Shown: positions 23,301-31,998, numbered from the stretch's first letter. The stretch: 64,000 nucleotides of DNA from Pseudoalteromonas piscicida (GCF_000238315.3 NZ_CP011924.1:331501-395500); one strand, 5' to 3'. Translations and numbers: made by a program. Notes: generated from the letters alone by a model not told the origin.

Positions 23301-24145
23301 CCGTGATATTGATATTCATTTGGCCTTGGTAGTGGCGAATGTAATTCAAGCTGCTCAGCACCTGCAAGTGCATCAGTCCAGTGGTCTAAAAGCTTAGTTA
23401 AGGTATCGCCGCTGAGGTACTCGCGCTGCCATTTTGCGTAATCTTGGTACTGTAACTCAAGCGCTGGTAGCTCAGGCGTTTTGCCTGAAGCTAGCATAAA
23501 ATAGGCTTGGTGTAGCTCACGCATAAAGATTTCGGTGGACCAGCCATCAAAAGCAATATGGTGCCACATAAATAGCACGTAACGTTCAGCGCCTACTGTC
23601 CAAAAGCAAACCTTGAACATAGGCTCATTGGCTAAGTCAAATGGTGTACTGATCGCTTGTTTAACAGCCGTATTAAGCGCAGCTAAGTCAGCCACAGGGC
23701 TGGGCGTAATCTCAATACAAGCGCTCAACACTTCTTGATAGTCGTGGCCTTGCTCGTCTTGACGATAGACACTGCGAAGGACTTCGTGCCTATCTAACAC
23801 GATATTCAACGCTTGTTCTAAGTGTGCAAGCTCGGTGTGCTCAGAGAGTTTAACCAAAAACGGAATATGATAAGCGTTGGTGCCATTTTCTAACCGTTCG
23901 ATAAAGAGTAAACGCTCTTGCGCAAACGAAAGCGGATAGCGGTTTAATTCTGGCAGTGTATTAAACGCATCCTTTGAAAAAATTGCTTTTGCTTCAAGGT
24001 AATCCATTAGCTGCGTTTTGTTTGACTTTAACTTTGCAACAAGTGCAGCATCTGGCGCTTGCGCGCCAAATGACAGCTCTAGTCCGCCGTCTTGCAACCA
24101 GATTGAGAGATTGTGATCTTTCAGTTCAGCGAGCAATGACAACAT
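14303..24145 (-). CDS. altM: NRPS AltM: docking–C–A(Asn)–T–E–C–A(Leu?)–T–E–TE
   Basis: 3280 aa. A TubC-type docking domain (about 1–50) precedes an LCL-like C domain (HHIAFDGWS, near 197). A1 has SGTTG near 700; its code residues, read by eye against PheA, are D-L-T-K-M-G-E-V-G, an Asn code. T1 (GGDS) is near 1073. E1 (HHLIIDFVSW near 1258, EGHGRE, TVGWFT, NYLGQ) follows. Then come a DCL-like C2 (EHHSICDGW near 1708) and A2 (near 2185) with code about D-A-F-F-N-G-A-V-Y: hydrophobic, unusual, Leu expected from the product. T2 is near 2573, E2 (HHLVIDGVSW) near 2758, and the TE (GWSFG) near 3137. It starts 2 bp after altL. The TE should release and cyclise the pentapeptide. A1 is nearly a copy of the second A domain of AltL. 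Confidence 0.93.
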   Translation of the reverse strand: MLSLLAELKDHNLSIWLQDGGLELSFGAQAPDAALVAKLKSNKTQLMDYLEAKAIFSKDAFNTLPELNRYPLSFAQERLLFIERLENGTNAYHIPFLVKLSEHTELAHLEQALNIVLDRHEVLRSVYRQDEQGHDYQEVLSACIEITPSPVADLAALNTAVKQAISTPFDLANEPMFKVCFWTVGAERYVLFMWHHIAFDGWSTEIFMRELHQAYFMLASGKTPELPALELQYQDYAKWQREYLSGDTLTKLLDHWTDALAGAEQLELHSPLPRPNEYQYHGADHRIHLGQERSEALKAIAKTQQTSLYVVLLSSWALTLQATSGQSDLVIGTPSDNRHLSQTQNLIGFLVNSLALPVHIDNALDFNTLIQQVHQTLKAAKAHQDLPFDKLVDALKLQRDPSRHPLFQMMFALEQFKNNSDDSSQQLFTPVDESQVKALHKVAKFDISLLLQNGDEEVFGDINYATALFPSDWIATLAERFINIIDQVIARTAQPLAKVALQNRTETDTIRAWHNNAESFATDKDLASLVEQHAANTPELTALLTSSGEALSYAEMNGKANALAKQIIAQHPKAQAGLLPADTPIALYFSRGSEMLIAILAVLKAGGAYVPVSPDYPEARVEFILTDTNTDLVLTQESHLPSLKPVLGKATALGVKALGVNAFGVKALSVSTRALAVEHENLVRPTALANLAYIIYTSGTTGQPKGVMLTQHNVLYYLHAITRQLGDKYRNIDFSSNYCFDLSVTTTLCPLLAGQTVCVYEGDILDAAAFRAHLSAANVGFVKTTPSLAMALLPGSDAQVDALMLGGEALTEQAIDALSGHVNAIFDEYGPTEATVGAMLAQAYPRLHQGIGKAYPNVNLHVLSESLQTMPIGAPGELYISGLGVARGYLNRPELNAERFIDNPFSHDPAHSKLYKTGDLARFLDNGDLVYLGRNDEQVKIRGYRVELGEIAAAIVDQQGVQNAVVIDVPAPQGKALAAYLVAEPDLEITELKLALSAALPEYMVPSHFTLIEHIPLTGNGKLDRKALPTPELQADNLYVAPRNDLETQLCEIWQQVLGLEQVGIEDNFFQIGGDSIVSIQLVSRLREAGLTVQVKEIFAAPTPARLAKLISANGDKKVTIKTEQGQLEGEFDLLPIQQWFFANQFANPAHFAQTFATVMPSTISDERLVALLSELAEQHDVLRLVFNQKTAHITQQYQQNSTMAPLVRLDADTLSDDELAKQLTRLQSQFALNSGPLWQPIRVKRQSQDVLVLAFHHLIIDFVSWRILIEDLNSLYQGKKLAQKTSSYRQWVETLAQYAHVQAEQINYWQEVLDTCQTHLTAKNTPTNQVIKLDSAFTQTLLFDANQGYHTEPRDLVVAALSLTLAHITGSNDQVIALEGHGREHIAEDIDHSRTVGWFTSLYPLALHAGSSLESAIVNAKEQLRKLPDNGVGFGQFYFSKQVAGTLPTVAFNYLGQIGGTKTQQPSGDFYLTEAITGQPVASENNGHYVLDINAAIIHGQLVLNCTTALSETEFALFQSQFTASLQAVLDTALYTKALGAKQTPSDYNLTGVSFAHLDALRTRYDLAAVYPATNLQQGFIFHQLNSPEDTAYRVQSQMQYFDKIDTALYCRAWQLTSLQYPALRCAFDVEETMLQLIVDHTCVDEDNFSVIDISQYSKAEQQAHIEKLANQVLNQPFNFARPGLFTLHLVKRDEAHYHLIKTEHHSICDGWSGPLVMQTVHQNYTQLLQGREPALQVDNAYLDAHAYLRDNQAATKAFWQYHVADLSQANDLNTLFSHSTDLETLRHNHDPQALLFALPSETLSKLQQACQQHSVTLNAAVQFAWHKLIQIYTRDEFTLVGTTIAGRDLPIDGIEQSVGAYINTLPLYLDWPTDATIAQQLEKIQTAILDLNSHANVSLASLQQGGNRLFQSLVVFENYPSLENEQAEAQQARWQFDAAPEQVEYPLALIAKEQGELQLELMYDASLLSPARAVQLQSQLLLILKQVADNTHLPHQHIEIANTVEKTRILNEWNETERQSCGFENFNDLFSEKVAVFPDATAVVWQDEVLSYQALNRQACLLAQQLLVIKAEIYGNEYQGDFPVLLLHEKQLDSIVAILAILKAGGGYVPVSPEFPDSRIEYIAKDCGAKIVVTQSGLMDRVESTTLASLTCVLSDAPMEETNLDQAVSVSPSDLAYIIYTSGTTGNPKGVEINHEALLNYATDDHFIDPTQLNKVLSLSSISFDAFIFDCFVTLSNGAALHLIDKQTQLDPERLIEYCQAQQIDTCFVTTALFNRLASEDFFLHAGLKQINFGGEAVDLAMVERVKHQAPELMLYHAYGPTETTVYATCCLLNSVNHGAPIGRAIANKSAYVLSPAGKILPPGVAGELYIGGAGMARRYLHRSDLTEQAFLVNPFASDRYLASGWNKMYKTGDLVKWREDGLLEYVGRNDFQVKIRGYRIELGEIETAIKQQAQIHTAFVNVNEQDGVKRIVAYLVMANTESLDEAKLKQTLSHMLPSYMLPSAYVTLDALPVTVNGKIDARALPQPDFSQTETHHAPNTEQQKHIAKIWCAVLGIKQIGLEDNFFHIGGDSIMSIQLMSALKRAGYSLSTKDIFTYPTLEALCAFLANNEQVEIEAEQGELSGEIKLLPIQQWFLNSHYRHKAHFNQSVMLALPHNTALDTLERALAQLHQQHDMLRAQFSKTETWQSQYQSVAACPTPKLIHLDTSGLDEQQTALALSKIHARFELGSGALWQPVLLSDDTPLTRLVLIVHHLVIDGVSWRILVEDLSRLLQGDTLSDKTSSYRQWSDVVALHPFEQQIPYWQNVLSTQQNVPYGKSQQRLTHQFDTQLTEQLLRLAPAGFNTEINDLLMSAFTRAWCNTFATNYCHLTLEGHGREHLSDHIDTSRTLGWFTSMFPVALKNDTDLSTLIIQSKETLRAIPDKGLGFSELVRRGELSFNQLPKVSFNYLGQLDSNNDAQDQGIRMLNAHSGDASSKDNQDEMALIVNAEVRQMKLQVSIASQLDETQTTAFIEQFDAALRAVVSHSITAANPQGIKTLSDIEIGVLVNEADAPIEWFFFPPGGGGAESYLQSIAPKISAPCYCFNNIYAAQEKPKGSLAYDYYQFQTLALQYAIHLKKLKPSGPYRIFGWSFGATLALEVAKLLQNEGDTVEHLVFVDPCFDYATMHDEVFALHPEFSHLEPDRINYHYQNDPAFSSTAKVTLFSAGCAVEVAQSDSLELQLSSHIINRYLDKNQNLIEEAMQPSQIQVFTMKGSHNSWVKTPDDLIKMSEIMNTL
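20937..22610. repeat. A–T segment of altM duplicated in altL (partner 24353–25960)
   Basis: The stretch from the start of the A domain to the T-domain motif EDNFF is near-identical in altM and altL. It includes long runs with only scattered base differences, for example around 21000–21400 against 24420–24820. The flanking C, T-core and E sequences diverge sharply. This points to duplication or gene conversion of the Asn-specific unit. Confidence 0.85.
22142..22186. repeat. three 15-bp tandem repeats inserted in the AltM Asn A domain
   Basis: Three consecutive 15-mers (gagcgccttcacgcc, gaacgcattcacgcc, gagcgccttcacgcc) add 15 residues of the type GVKAL/GVNAF upstream of the A3 motif. The otherwise near-identical A domain of AltL (around 25560) lacks them. 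The insertion keeps frame. Confidence 0.85.
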
Positions 24146-24147
24146 GG

Positions 24148-27100
24148 TTAAATCCTCATGCTATTAGTTTGTTCTTGTTGTGATCCGGAGTCTGCTTTAA
24201 TTTCGATATCCACACTCAACGTCTCTAAGTTGTCGACGATTGCGGCAATATGGGTATGCTCAAACAGGGCTGAAATTGGGATGTTTAAATCCAGTGCTTT
24301 ATTACAAGCATTCATCAACCGGATAGCCGAGATAGAGTCCCCCCCAATACTGAAGAAATTATCTTCAATACCCACTTGCTCAAGGCCAAGTACCTGTTGC
24401 CAAATCTCACAAAGCTGGGTCTCTAAGTCATTACGCGGTGCCACATAGAGGTTGTCAGCTTGAAGCTCCGGTGTGGGGAGTGCTTTGCGGTCAAGCTTAC
24501 CGTTACCAGTGAGTGGAATCTGTTCGATTAGGGTAAAGTGGCTGGGCACCATGTATTCAGGTAAAGCAGCACTTAGGGCGAGCTTTAATTCGGTAATTTC
24601 AAGGTCAGGCTCTGCAACAAGGTAAGCGGCCAGCGCTTTGCCTTGCGGTGCAGGTACATCAATCACTACCGCGTTTTGTATGCCTTGCTGGTCGACAATA
24701 GCAGCGGCAATCTCGCCTAATTCGACGCGATAACCACGAATTTTCACCTGCTCATCGTTACGACCGAGATACACCAAGTCGCCGTTGTCTAGGAAACGGG
24801 CAAGGTCACCGGTTTTGTACAGCTTGCTATGGGCGGGGTCGTGACTAAATGGATTATCAATAAAGCGTTCAGCATTGAGTTCAGGGCGGTTTAAGTAACC
24901 ACGGGCAACCCCAAGGCCTGAAATATATAACTCACCCGGTGCACCAATGGGCATGGGCTGGAGCGATTCAGATAACACATGAAGATTAACGTTAGGGTAG
25001 GCTTTACCTATGCCTTGATGAAGGCGTGGGTAGGCCTGCGCTAGCATCGCACCGACCGTTGCTTCCGTTGGGCCATACTCATCGAAGATAGCGTTCACAT
25101 GGCCGCTTAACGCATCAATGGCCTGCTCAGTCAGCGCTTCACCGCCAAGCATTAGGGTATCAACATGAGCATCGCTGCCAGGCAATAGCGCCATGGCAAG
25201 ACTGGGTGTGGTTTTCACAAAGCCAACATTCGCGGCACTTAGGTGAGCTCTAAAAGCGGCGGCATCAAGAATATCGCCTTCATAGACACATACCGTTTGT
25301 CCAGCAAGGAGCGGGCATAAGGTGGTGGTCACCGACAGGTCAAAACAGTAGTTAGAAGAAAAGTCGATGTTACGATACTTGTCACCTAACTGGCAGGTTA
25401 TGGCGTGAAGATAATAAAGCACATTGTGCTGAGTGAGCATCACACCTTTTGGTTGTCCGGTTGTCCCTGAGGTGTAAATGATATAAGCCAAGTTAGCCAA
25501 CGCGGTTGTACGCACTAAGTTCTGATGCTCCACCGCCAGTGCATGGGTATTGACACTGAGCGCAGTGGCTTTTCCAAGTACAGGGTTAAGTGATGGCAAG
25601 TGGCTCTCCTGCGTTAGCACTAAGTCGGTGTTGGTGTCGGTTAAAATAAATTCAACCCGAGCTTCGGGATAATCTGGTGAAACAGGCACATAGGCACCAC
25701 CGGCTTTGAGCACGGCCAAAATAGCAACGAGCATCTCACTACTGCGAGAAAAGTAGAGGGCGATAGGGGTATCGGCAGGCAATAGGCCAGCTTGGGCTTT
25801 GGGATGCTGAGCAATGATTTGCTGTGCAAGTGCATTGGCTTTACCGTTCACTTCGGCATAAGACAGCGCTTCACCACTGCTGGTTAACAAGGCGGTCTGC
25901 TTTGGCGTGTTAGCGGCGTGTTGCTCTATCAAGCTGGCCAAATCTTTATCGATGGCAAACGATTCTGCGTTGTCGTGCCATTGACTGAGCGTGGTCTGCA
26001 TTTGGTTATTGACCAAGCTAATGCTTTGATGGCTTTGTGTTAGTCGCTCCCCAAGCTGAATTAAAATAGCTTGTACTTGGTCAAGGATCCACTCTGCCCG
26101 AGCTGTGCTTAACCATTCCCCGTTGTAGTGCATCACAAAGTCTAAGCGGTCTTGCTCGCTTTGGGCCACCACAGAAAGCGGATAGTCGCCTTTCTCTATT
26201 GATTCTCTGAACTTCCAGCTGCCAGTATTTTCTGGAGTCGGGTAGTTTTCAAATACAAAGAGGGTGTGGAACAAGCGTTGACCATCACGCTGCAGCTTCG
26301 ACAAGCTCATATCGCTGTGGCTATTGAGTGCAGCGACGCCTTTTTGAATGGCTTTGAGGATGTCATTACAGCTTGCTTCTGCTTGCCAATTCACCACTAA
26401 AGGTAAGGTGTTGATGAACAAACCGACCGCTTGTTCAATCCCATTGACTGGAATTTCACGACCGGAAACTGTGCTACCAACAATCGTTTGGCTATCACCA
26501 GAATAGGTTTGCAGTAACTTATGCCAAGCAAATTGCAGTGCAACGTTGAGGGTTACGCCAGCTTGTTGACAAGTATGTTGTAGCGACCTAAACGCCTCGC
26601 CTTGAAGACTAAACTGCAGCGATTGCACTTGCTCAACGATTCGACTTTGCGACAAGTCATACTGACCACCGAGTAATGAGTTAATATCGTTTGCGGTATC
26701 AAATTCGGCTTGTTGTTGCTGCCAGTATGTCTGAGTTTGCTTGGCATTTTTAAGGTAATAAGCTTGCGCCTCTAAATAGGTTTGCTGCGCTTGCACCTCA
26801 GGTGTTTTCCCTGCACAAAGCTGGCGATAATACTCAGCGACTGCTTGCAGCATTAACGGTCCACTCCAGCCATCATTAATGGCATGGTGCTCGGTTTTGA
26901 TAAGTGTGTAGAGGTTTTCACTGCGCTTAAATAAGGTGAAGCGAATAAGCCCCGGTTGACTTAGGTCAAACGGAACTTGTCGATCTTCGGCTTGAGCTTT
27001 GCTGATGGCTTGCTGTTGTTGGTGCTCGTCAAGGGATGACAGATCTACTATGGTGAAATGGTTGTCATCAATACTGGCGTCGCGACACACCACTTGGAGT

Positions 27101-30100
27101 AGGTACTCTTGCCAATCAAAAGCGGTGCGTAGAATAGGGAAGCGAAGCGACGCTAAACGCCAAGCATGAATAAAATGTTTAACCTCCAGCGCTTGTTCAA
27201 TATCCATGACCAATTGCACTCGGTAGGCATCATCCGTTGGGAAGTTAACAGCATGATAGATAAAACCTTGTTGCAAGCTATTAGCAGGGTAAAGTGCTTC
27301 GATATTATAGTGTTTGCTCAGCGCTTGATAATGACCATAAGACAAGTCGCTTAATCCCAAATCGCTTGGGGTTTGCTGTGGTGTTTGCGCGGCTAGTTCA
27401 CAGCTTGCATTAATGACCTGATGAAGCGCCATTTCAAAGTGCTCAACAAATGCCAGCGACTGTGATTGGTTCAACCTCGAAACCACATCAAAGTGAAGCT
27501 TGTCACCGCGAACTGCGCCATTGATGTTGAGTAGCGGTGCATTGTCAGCCTGAGCGTTTGCCTCAGTCATCACATAGCCTGCTTGAGTATCATCCAGCTG
27601 CCAGTCTCGGCTTTGCTGTTGTTGCTGATTCAATTGACCTAGGTAGTTAAAGCTCACCTGAGGGCGAATTGCGCTGACTTTGTCTGCTTGCACAAAAGCG
27701 CCATAGCCCACGCCTTTGTCCGGAATGTGGCGCAGCATTTCTTTGGTGTTTGCGATGGTTGCAATAACGTCGTCGTGGTGTTCAAGGCGCACAGGATACA
27801 TACTGGTAAACCAGCCTAAAGTTTGCGACACATCCAAGCGCGGATCTATATTTTCACGACCATGACCTTCAAGTTGAATATGATTAACGGTACTGTCAAA
27901 AGTGCTGTGTAGGGCAATATTGAGTGCCGCCAAAAGCAAGTCGTTAATGTCAGTATTCAAACCAAGATTGGCATCGCGTAGTAATTTAGCGGTCGTTTCT
28001 TGCTCAAACGTGATGCTGTATTGTGATTGTGCTGAGTAAGTGGGTTGGCTAGTAAAGCCTTTTTGTACCTGCTGCCAATAGTACGCTTGCTCAGGGTGAG
28101 CCGAAGGGTAGGTGGCAATGGCATCCACCCACTGACGATAGCTGGTAAGCTTGTCTGTTAGTGCTTCACCACTTAATAGGGTTTGTAAGTCTTGGCTTAA
28201 CACCCGCCACGATACCACATCAATAATGGCATGATGGAAGGCAAAGAATACCTGACTTCCCTCGGCCGTTTTCACCAACGCTGCCTGCCACAGGGGGTCA
28301 TTGAATAAATCAAATTGGCTTTGTAGTTTGGTCAATTCGTTAAATAACGCGTCTTTACTCAGAGTCGTTGCATCAAGTAATGGGACTTCAAGCTCTATTG
28401 CCGCTTGGTACGCTTGTTTTACCCCGTTGCTGGTCTGAACAAAGTGACAACGTAGCATGTCATGATGCTCGCTCAGCGCTTGAATAGCTTGAGTCAACCC
28501 TTTGTAATCAATGTGTTCAGGCAAGTTAAGGGTAAATGCTTGGTTCCAATGGTGTGGATTTGGTAGCCCTAAATCGAAAAACCACTGTTGGATTGGCAGT
28601 AGTGCAAATTCGCCACTCAACCTACCTTGCTCCGTGATAAGCTCAATGGTTTCAGTGCTAACGTGTTGAATTAAATAGGCCTGCGCTGCCACGCTTGGGG
28701 CGTCAATGATGTCTTTAACCTGAAGGTTAAAGCCAGCTTTACGCAGCGCAGACACAAGTTGAATACTGACAATAGAATCGCCACCGACTTTGAAAAAGTC
28801 ATCATTCACGCCCACTTGTTCTAGCCCCAAGACTGACTGCCAAATACCACACAATTGTTTTTCTAATTCGCTGCTCGGTGCTTGATAGTTGTCTTCATCC
28901 ACAACGGTTGGAGTAGGCAATTGCTTGTGATCCAGCTTACCATTGTTGTTAAACGGTAACGCCGACATCACTTCAAAGTAGCTTGGGATCATGTAGCTAG
29001 GTAAAACCTGAGCCAGTTCCTGTTTTACTGCATTTAGGTCTAACTCGCCGTGTTCTGGCACCACGTATGCGGCAAGTTGCTTGTTGCCCGCTTGTTCGAA
29101 TACCACCACAGCGGCGACTTTCACTTGCGCCAATTCGTTGAGCTGTGCTTCTATTTCAGCAAGCTCAATCCTAAACCCGCGGATCTTCACTTGGTGATCG
29201 TTACGGCCTAAAAACTCTAGCACACCAGACTCGGACCAACGTCCTAAGTCTCCCGTTTTATACAGTTTATCTAGGCCGAGTTGTTTGGCCTTTGTGCTTG
29301 CAAACGGGTTATCGATAAAGCGCGCAGCACTCATTTCGGGTTTATTAAGGTAGCCACAGGCAAGTCCGGCACCCGCTATAAATATCTCGCCTGTCGCGCC
29401 GTATGGCACTGGATTAAGATGTTTATCAAGCAATAATACTTGGCGATGATTAATGGCTTGGCCGATGGGCACCGGGCCATCAATATTGGCACATGGATAG
29501 AAAGTGGTAAATGTCGTGCTTTCAGTTGGGCCATACGCGTTTATCACCAACTCTGGTCGCGTATCTCTGGCGAGAATGCGTTTGACTATGCTTGGAGTGA
29601 TTGCCTCTCCGCCTGTTAGTACGCAGCGGACATTGTCATAAATATCAGGTTGTTGTAAATACAGCGAATCAAACAGTGTGCGCGTTAGCCAAAGTACACT
29701 AACACCGTGCTGTTTAATTAACCTTGATAGACTGTCAGGATCCGCACCTTGTTGCGCACTTGCTACAACCAATTTGCAGCCGTTTATCAGTGGTGTCCAA
29801 ATTTCAAACGTTGCGGCGTCAAAATTTGGATTAGAGAGGTGAATAAACACGTCGTTTTCTGACGTGTTAATTAAATCAGTATCTTGTACCAAAGAAACAA
29901 CGCCACGGTGTGGAACGACCACGCCCTTTGGCTCACCGGTCGTACCCGATGTATAGATCACATAGGCTTCGGTTTGTGCATGTGCACCTGACAGTACGGG
30001 CGCTGCATCAGACAAAGACAAGCTATCTAAGCAGGTAATTTTCGGCTCTGCATCACAACTTGCAACGAGTGTTTCGATACGCGGGCGCAGCTCGCTTTGT

Positions 30101-31995
30101 GTTAAAATCAAACCAAGTTGCGTGTCGTTGAGCATATACTCTATGCGCTGATCTGGATAATCAGGATTAAGCGGTACATAAGCACAACCCGCTTTTAGGA
30201 TAGCCAGTTTTGCGATTACCATTGCAATAGAGCGTTCACAGAAAAGCCCAACGAAGCGATGGCTAGCGCCAACGTCCACATGATCTTTAATGTAGGCGGC
30301 AAGCTTATTCGCGCTTTGTTCTAATTCTTGATAGGTCAGCTGCATTTCGCCTTCAACTAGCGCTATTCGAGTTGGCGTTTTTTGTGCTTGCTGAGCAACC
30401 AATTCATGAATAGTAGAGTGCAAATAATCCGCATGCTCGTCTATCTCAACCATTGGTGCTCGCTCATCATTACTTAACAAAGAAATTTGGCTATGCGGCT
30501 GGTTTTCATCAGCAATAATGGCATCTAACACCAATGTCATTTGGGTGAGCAATCGCTGTGCTTTGCTTGGTGCCAGCATGGTTTCGCAGAAGCTCAACTT
30601 AAGTAGCAAGATATCTTGTTGTTCAACAATGCTGATGGTGAGCGGATAGTCTACTTTTTCAATCATCTTATCGAATGACCATTCGAGTACGTCTTGTCCC
30701 GCTGGCGTCGGATAGTTTTCAAATACAAATAGACTGTTGAACAGGCGAGCATTCGGCTCTTGTAGTTGCGACAGTGAAACACTGCTGTTGCCGTTAAGTT
30801 CTGCAATTTTTTCTTTCAGCGCTGTAAGCTGGGTGCGAATACTGGCCGTTTCTTGCCAATCAAGGGAAAGAGGTAGGGTATTGATATATAAACCAACACT
30901 GGCACGGATCCCGTCGATGGGTAGTTCACGACCCGAGACCGTTGTGCCTACTATGGTTTGCTCAGCGTCGCAGTAATATTGCAGTACTTTATGCCAAGCA
31001 AATTGCATTAAGACGTTCAGCGTTAGTCCGTGTTGTTTAGCAAATGCTTTGAGCTGTTGATGGCGCTCTGAAGAGAGCTTTAATTCGCTCGCCGCCGCTT
31101 TTTGGATCTGTGACGAGCCAGATTGGTCAATATTTTTACTCAATAAGCGGTTGATATCATTGGGCTCACCAAATTGTGCCTTTTGGGTTTGCCAATAGCT
31201 ATCGCTAGATTTTTGATTTTGCTGATAGCGCGCTTGTGTTTGTAGGTAAGCCGTTTCTTCTTCAACAATGACCGGCTCGCCTTTGGTTAGTTTGGCGTAG
31301 TTTTGATGCACGGTTTGCAGCATCACCGGAAAGCTCCAGCCATCGCTGATGCTGTGGTGTTCTGCTTTAATTAGGGTGTAATGTGCATCAGCGCGTTTAA
31401 CGATAGCAAAGCGCATTAATCCCGGTTGAGTCAAATCGAAAGGCGTATTACGGTCGTCGTGAATGAGCTTATCGATACGCGTCTGTTGTTCAATGTGGTC
31501 TAACGTACTGAAGTCGTGAAAACGGAAGTGATTTGCGGTAAATCCGGCTCCTCCTTTGATCACTTGGATGATTTCATTTTCCCAGTTGAACGCAGTACGT
31601 AGCGCAGGGTAACGCATTGATGCCAAGATCCAAGCCTGTTGGTAAGCATCGATATCGAGTGCTTGATGGTAATCGATGACTAACTGAACGCGGTAAGCAT
31701 CGTCATTTGGTTGGGCAAGGTGATGATAAATAAAACCTTTTTGCATACTGTTAGCATCAAAGATGGCACGGATCTCAGATGCTTTTTTACGCTCAGCCGC
31801 TAGTAACTGTTCAAAGTCTTGCTCGGAAAAAACTTGCTGCGATACAAGGTAATCTAATAATGCGGCTTTATTTGCTTTGAGGTAGTCAACCCATTGTTGG
31901 CTGAGTCCTTGCTCACCATGGACAATCTTAAGTTTGTCTCCATTGGCCCAAAGCGCAATGTTATCCTTTGCAAGTGATTGGCATAAATTCAACAT
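24148..31995 (-). CDS. altL: NRPS AltL: docking–C–A(Val)–T–E–C–A(Asn)–T
   Basis: 2615 aa. A TubC-type N-terminal docking domain (about 1–50) is followed by a DCL-like C (EHHSISDGW near 215). A1 (SGTTG near 687) has code residues D-A-F-W-L-G-A-T-F, closest to Val. T1 (GGDSIVS) is near 1073. E1 (HHAIIDVVSW near 1256, LGWFTSMYP, NYLGQ) follows. C2 (EHHAINDGW) is near 1705. A2 (near 2178) has code D-L-T-K-M-G-E-V-G, Asn. T2 (GGDSISAIRL near 2553) has no E domain after it, so this Asn should stay L. The next C, in AltM, is accordingly of LCL type. It starts 3 bp after altK. The C-terminus (SGSQQEQTNSMRI) may be the short motif recognised by the AltM docking domain. Confidence 0.93.
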   Translation of the reverse strand: MLNLCQSLAKDNIALWANGDKLKIVHGEQGLSQQWVDYLKANKAALLDYLVSQQVFSEQDFEQLLAAERKKASEIRAIFDANSMQKGFIYHHLAQPNDDAYRVQLVIDYHQALDIDAYQQAWILASMRYPALRTAFNWENEIIQVIKGGAGFTANHFRFHDFSTLDHIEQQTRIDKLIHDDRNTPFDLTQPGLMRFAIVKRADAHYTLIKAEHHSISDGWSFPVMLQTVHQNYAKLTKGEPVIVEEETAYLQTQARYQQNQKSSDSYWQTQKAQFGEPNDINRLLSKNIDQSGSSQIQKAAASELKLSSERHQQLKAFAKQHGLTLNVLMQFAWHKVLQYYCDAEQTIVGTTVSGRELPIDGIRASVGLYINTLPLSLDWQETASIRTQLTALKEKIAELNGNSSVSLSQLQEPNARLFNSLFVFENYPTPAGQDVLEWSFDKMIEKVDYPLTISIVEQQDILLLKLSFCETMLAPSKAQRLLTQMTLVLDAIIADENQPHSQISLLSNDERAPMVEIDEHADYLHSTIHELVAQQAQKTPTRIALVEGEMQLTYQELEQSANKLAAYIKDHVDVGASHRFVGLFCERSIAMVIAKLAILKAGCAYVPLNPDYPDQRIEYMLNDTQLGLILTQSELRPRIETLVASCDAEPKITCLDSLSLSDAAPVLSGAHAQTEAYVIYTSGTTGEPKGVVVPHRGVVSLVQDTDLINTSENDVFIHLSNPNFDAATFEIWTPLINGCKLVVASAQQGADPDSLSRLIKQHGVSVLWLTRTLFDSLYLQQPDIYDNVRCVLTGGEAITPSIVKRILARDTRPELVINAYGPTESTTFTTFYPCANIDGPVPIGQAINHRQVLLLDKHLNPVPYGATGEIFIAGAGLACGYLNKPEMSAARFIDNPFASTKAKQLGLDKLYKTGDLGRWSESGVLEFLGRNDHQVKIRGFRIELAEIEAQLNELAQVKVAAVVVFEQAGNKQLAAYVVPEHGELDLNAVKQELAQVLPSYMIPSYFEVMSALPFNNNGKLDHKQLPTPTVVDEDNYQAPSSELEKQLCGIWQSVLGLEQVGVNDDFFKVGGDSIVSIQLVSALRKAGFNLQVKDIIDAPSVAAQAYLIQHVSTETIELITEQGRLSGEFALLPIQQWFFDLGLPNPHHWNQAFTLNLPEHIDYKGLTQAIQALSEHHDMLRCHFVQTSNGVKQAYQAAIELEVPLLDATTLSKDALFNELTKLQSQFDLFNDPLWQAALVKTAEGSQVFFAFHHAIIDVVSWRVLSQDLQTLLSGEALTDKLTSYRQWVDAIATYPSAHPEQAYYWQQVQKGFTSQPTYSAQSQYSITFEQETTAKLLRDANLGLNTDINDLLLAALNIALHSTFDSTVNHIQLEGHGRENIDPRLDVSQTLGWFTSMYPVRLEHHDDVIATIANTKEMLRHIPDKGVGYGAFVQADKVSAIRPQVSFNYLGQLNQQQQQSRDWQLDDTQAGYVMTEANAQADNAPLLNINGAVRGDKLHFDVVSRLNQSQSLAFVEHFEMALHQVINASCELAAQTPQQTPSDLGLSDLSYGHYQALSKHYNIEALYPANSLQQGFIYHAVNFPTDDAYRVQLVMDIEQALEVKHFIHAWRLASLRFPILRTAFDWQEYLLQVVCRDASIDDNHFTIVDLSSLDEHQQQQAISKAQAEDRQVPFDLSQPGLIRFTLFKRSENLYTLIKTEHHAINDGWSGPLMLQAVAEYYRQLCAGKTPEVQAQQTYLEAQAYYLKNAKQTQTYWQQQQAEFDTANDINSLLGGQYDLSQSRIVEQVQSLQFSLQGEAFRSLQHTCQQAGVTLNVALQFAWHKLLQTYSGDSQTIVGSTVSGREIPVNGIEQAVGLFINTLPLVVNWQAEASCNDILKAIQKGVAALNSHSDMSLSKLQRDGQRLFHTLFVFENYPTPENTGSWKFRESIEKGDYPLSVVAQSEQDRLDFVMHYNGEWLSTARAEWILDQVQAILIQLGERLTQSHQSISLVNNQMQTTLSQWHDNAESFAIDKDLASLIEQHAANTPKQTALLTSSGEALSYAEVNGKANALAQQIIAQHPKAQAGLLPADTPIALYFSRSSEMLVAILAVLKAGGAYVPVSPDYPEARVEFILTDTNTDLVLTQESHLPSLNPVLGKATALSVNTHALAVEHQNLVRTTALANLAYIIYTSGTTGQPKGVMLTQHNVLYYLHAITCQLGDKYRNIDFSSNYCFDLSVTTTLCPLLAGQTVCVYEGDILDAAAFRAHLSAANVGFVKTTPSLAMALLPGSDAHVDTLMLGGEALTEQAIDALSGHVNAIFDEYGPTEATVGAMLAQAYPRLHQGIGKAYPNVNLHVLSESLQPMPIGAPGELYISGLGVARGYLNRPELNAERFIDNPFSHDPAHSKLYKTGDLARFLDNGDLVYLGRNDEQVKIRGYRVELGEIAAAIVDQQGIQNAVVIDVPAPQGKALAAYLVAEPDLEITELKLALSAALPEYMVPSHFTLIEQIPLTGNGKLDRKALPTPELQADNLYVAPRNDLETQLCEIWQQVLGLEQVGIEDNFFSIGGDSISAIRLMNACNKALDLNIPISALFEHTHIAAIVDNLETLSVDIEIKADSGSQQEQTNSMRI

Positions 31996-31998
31996 GGT

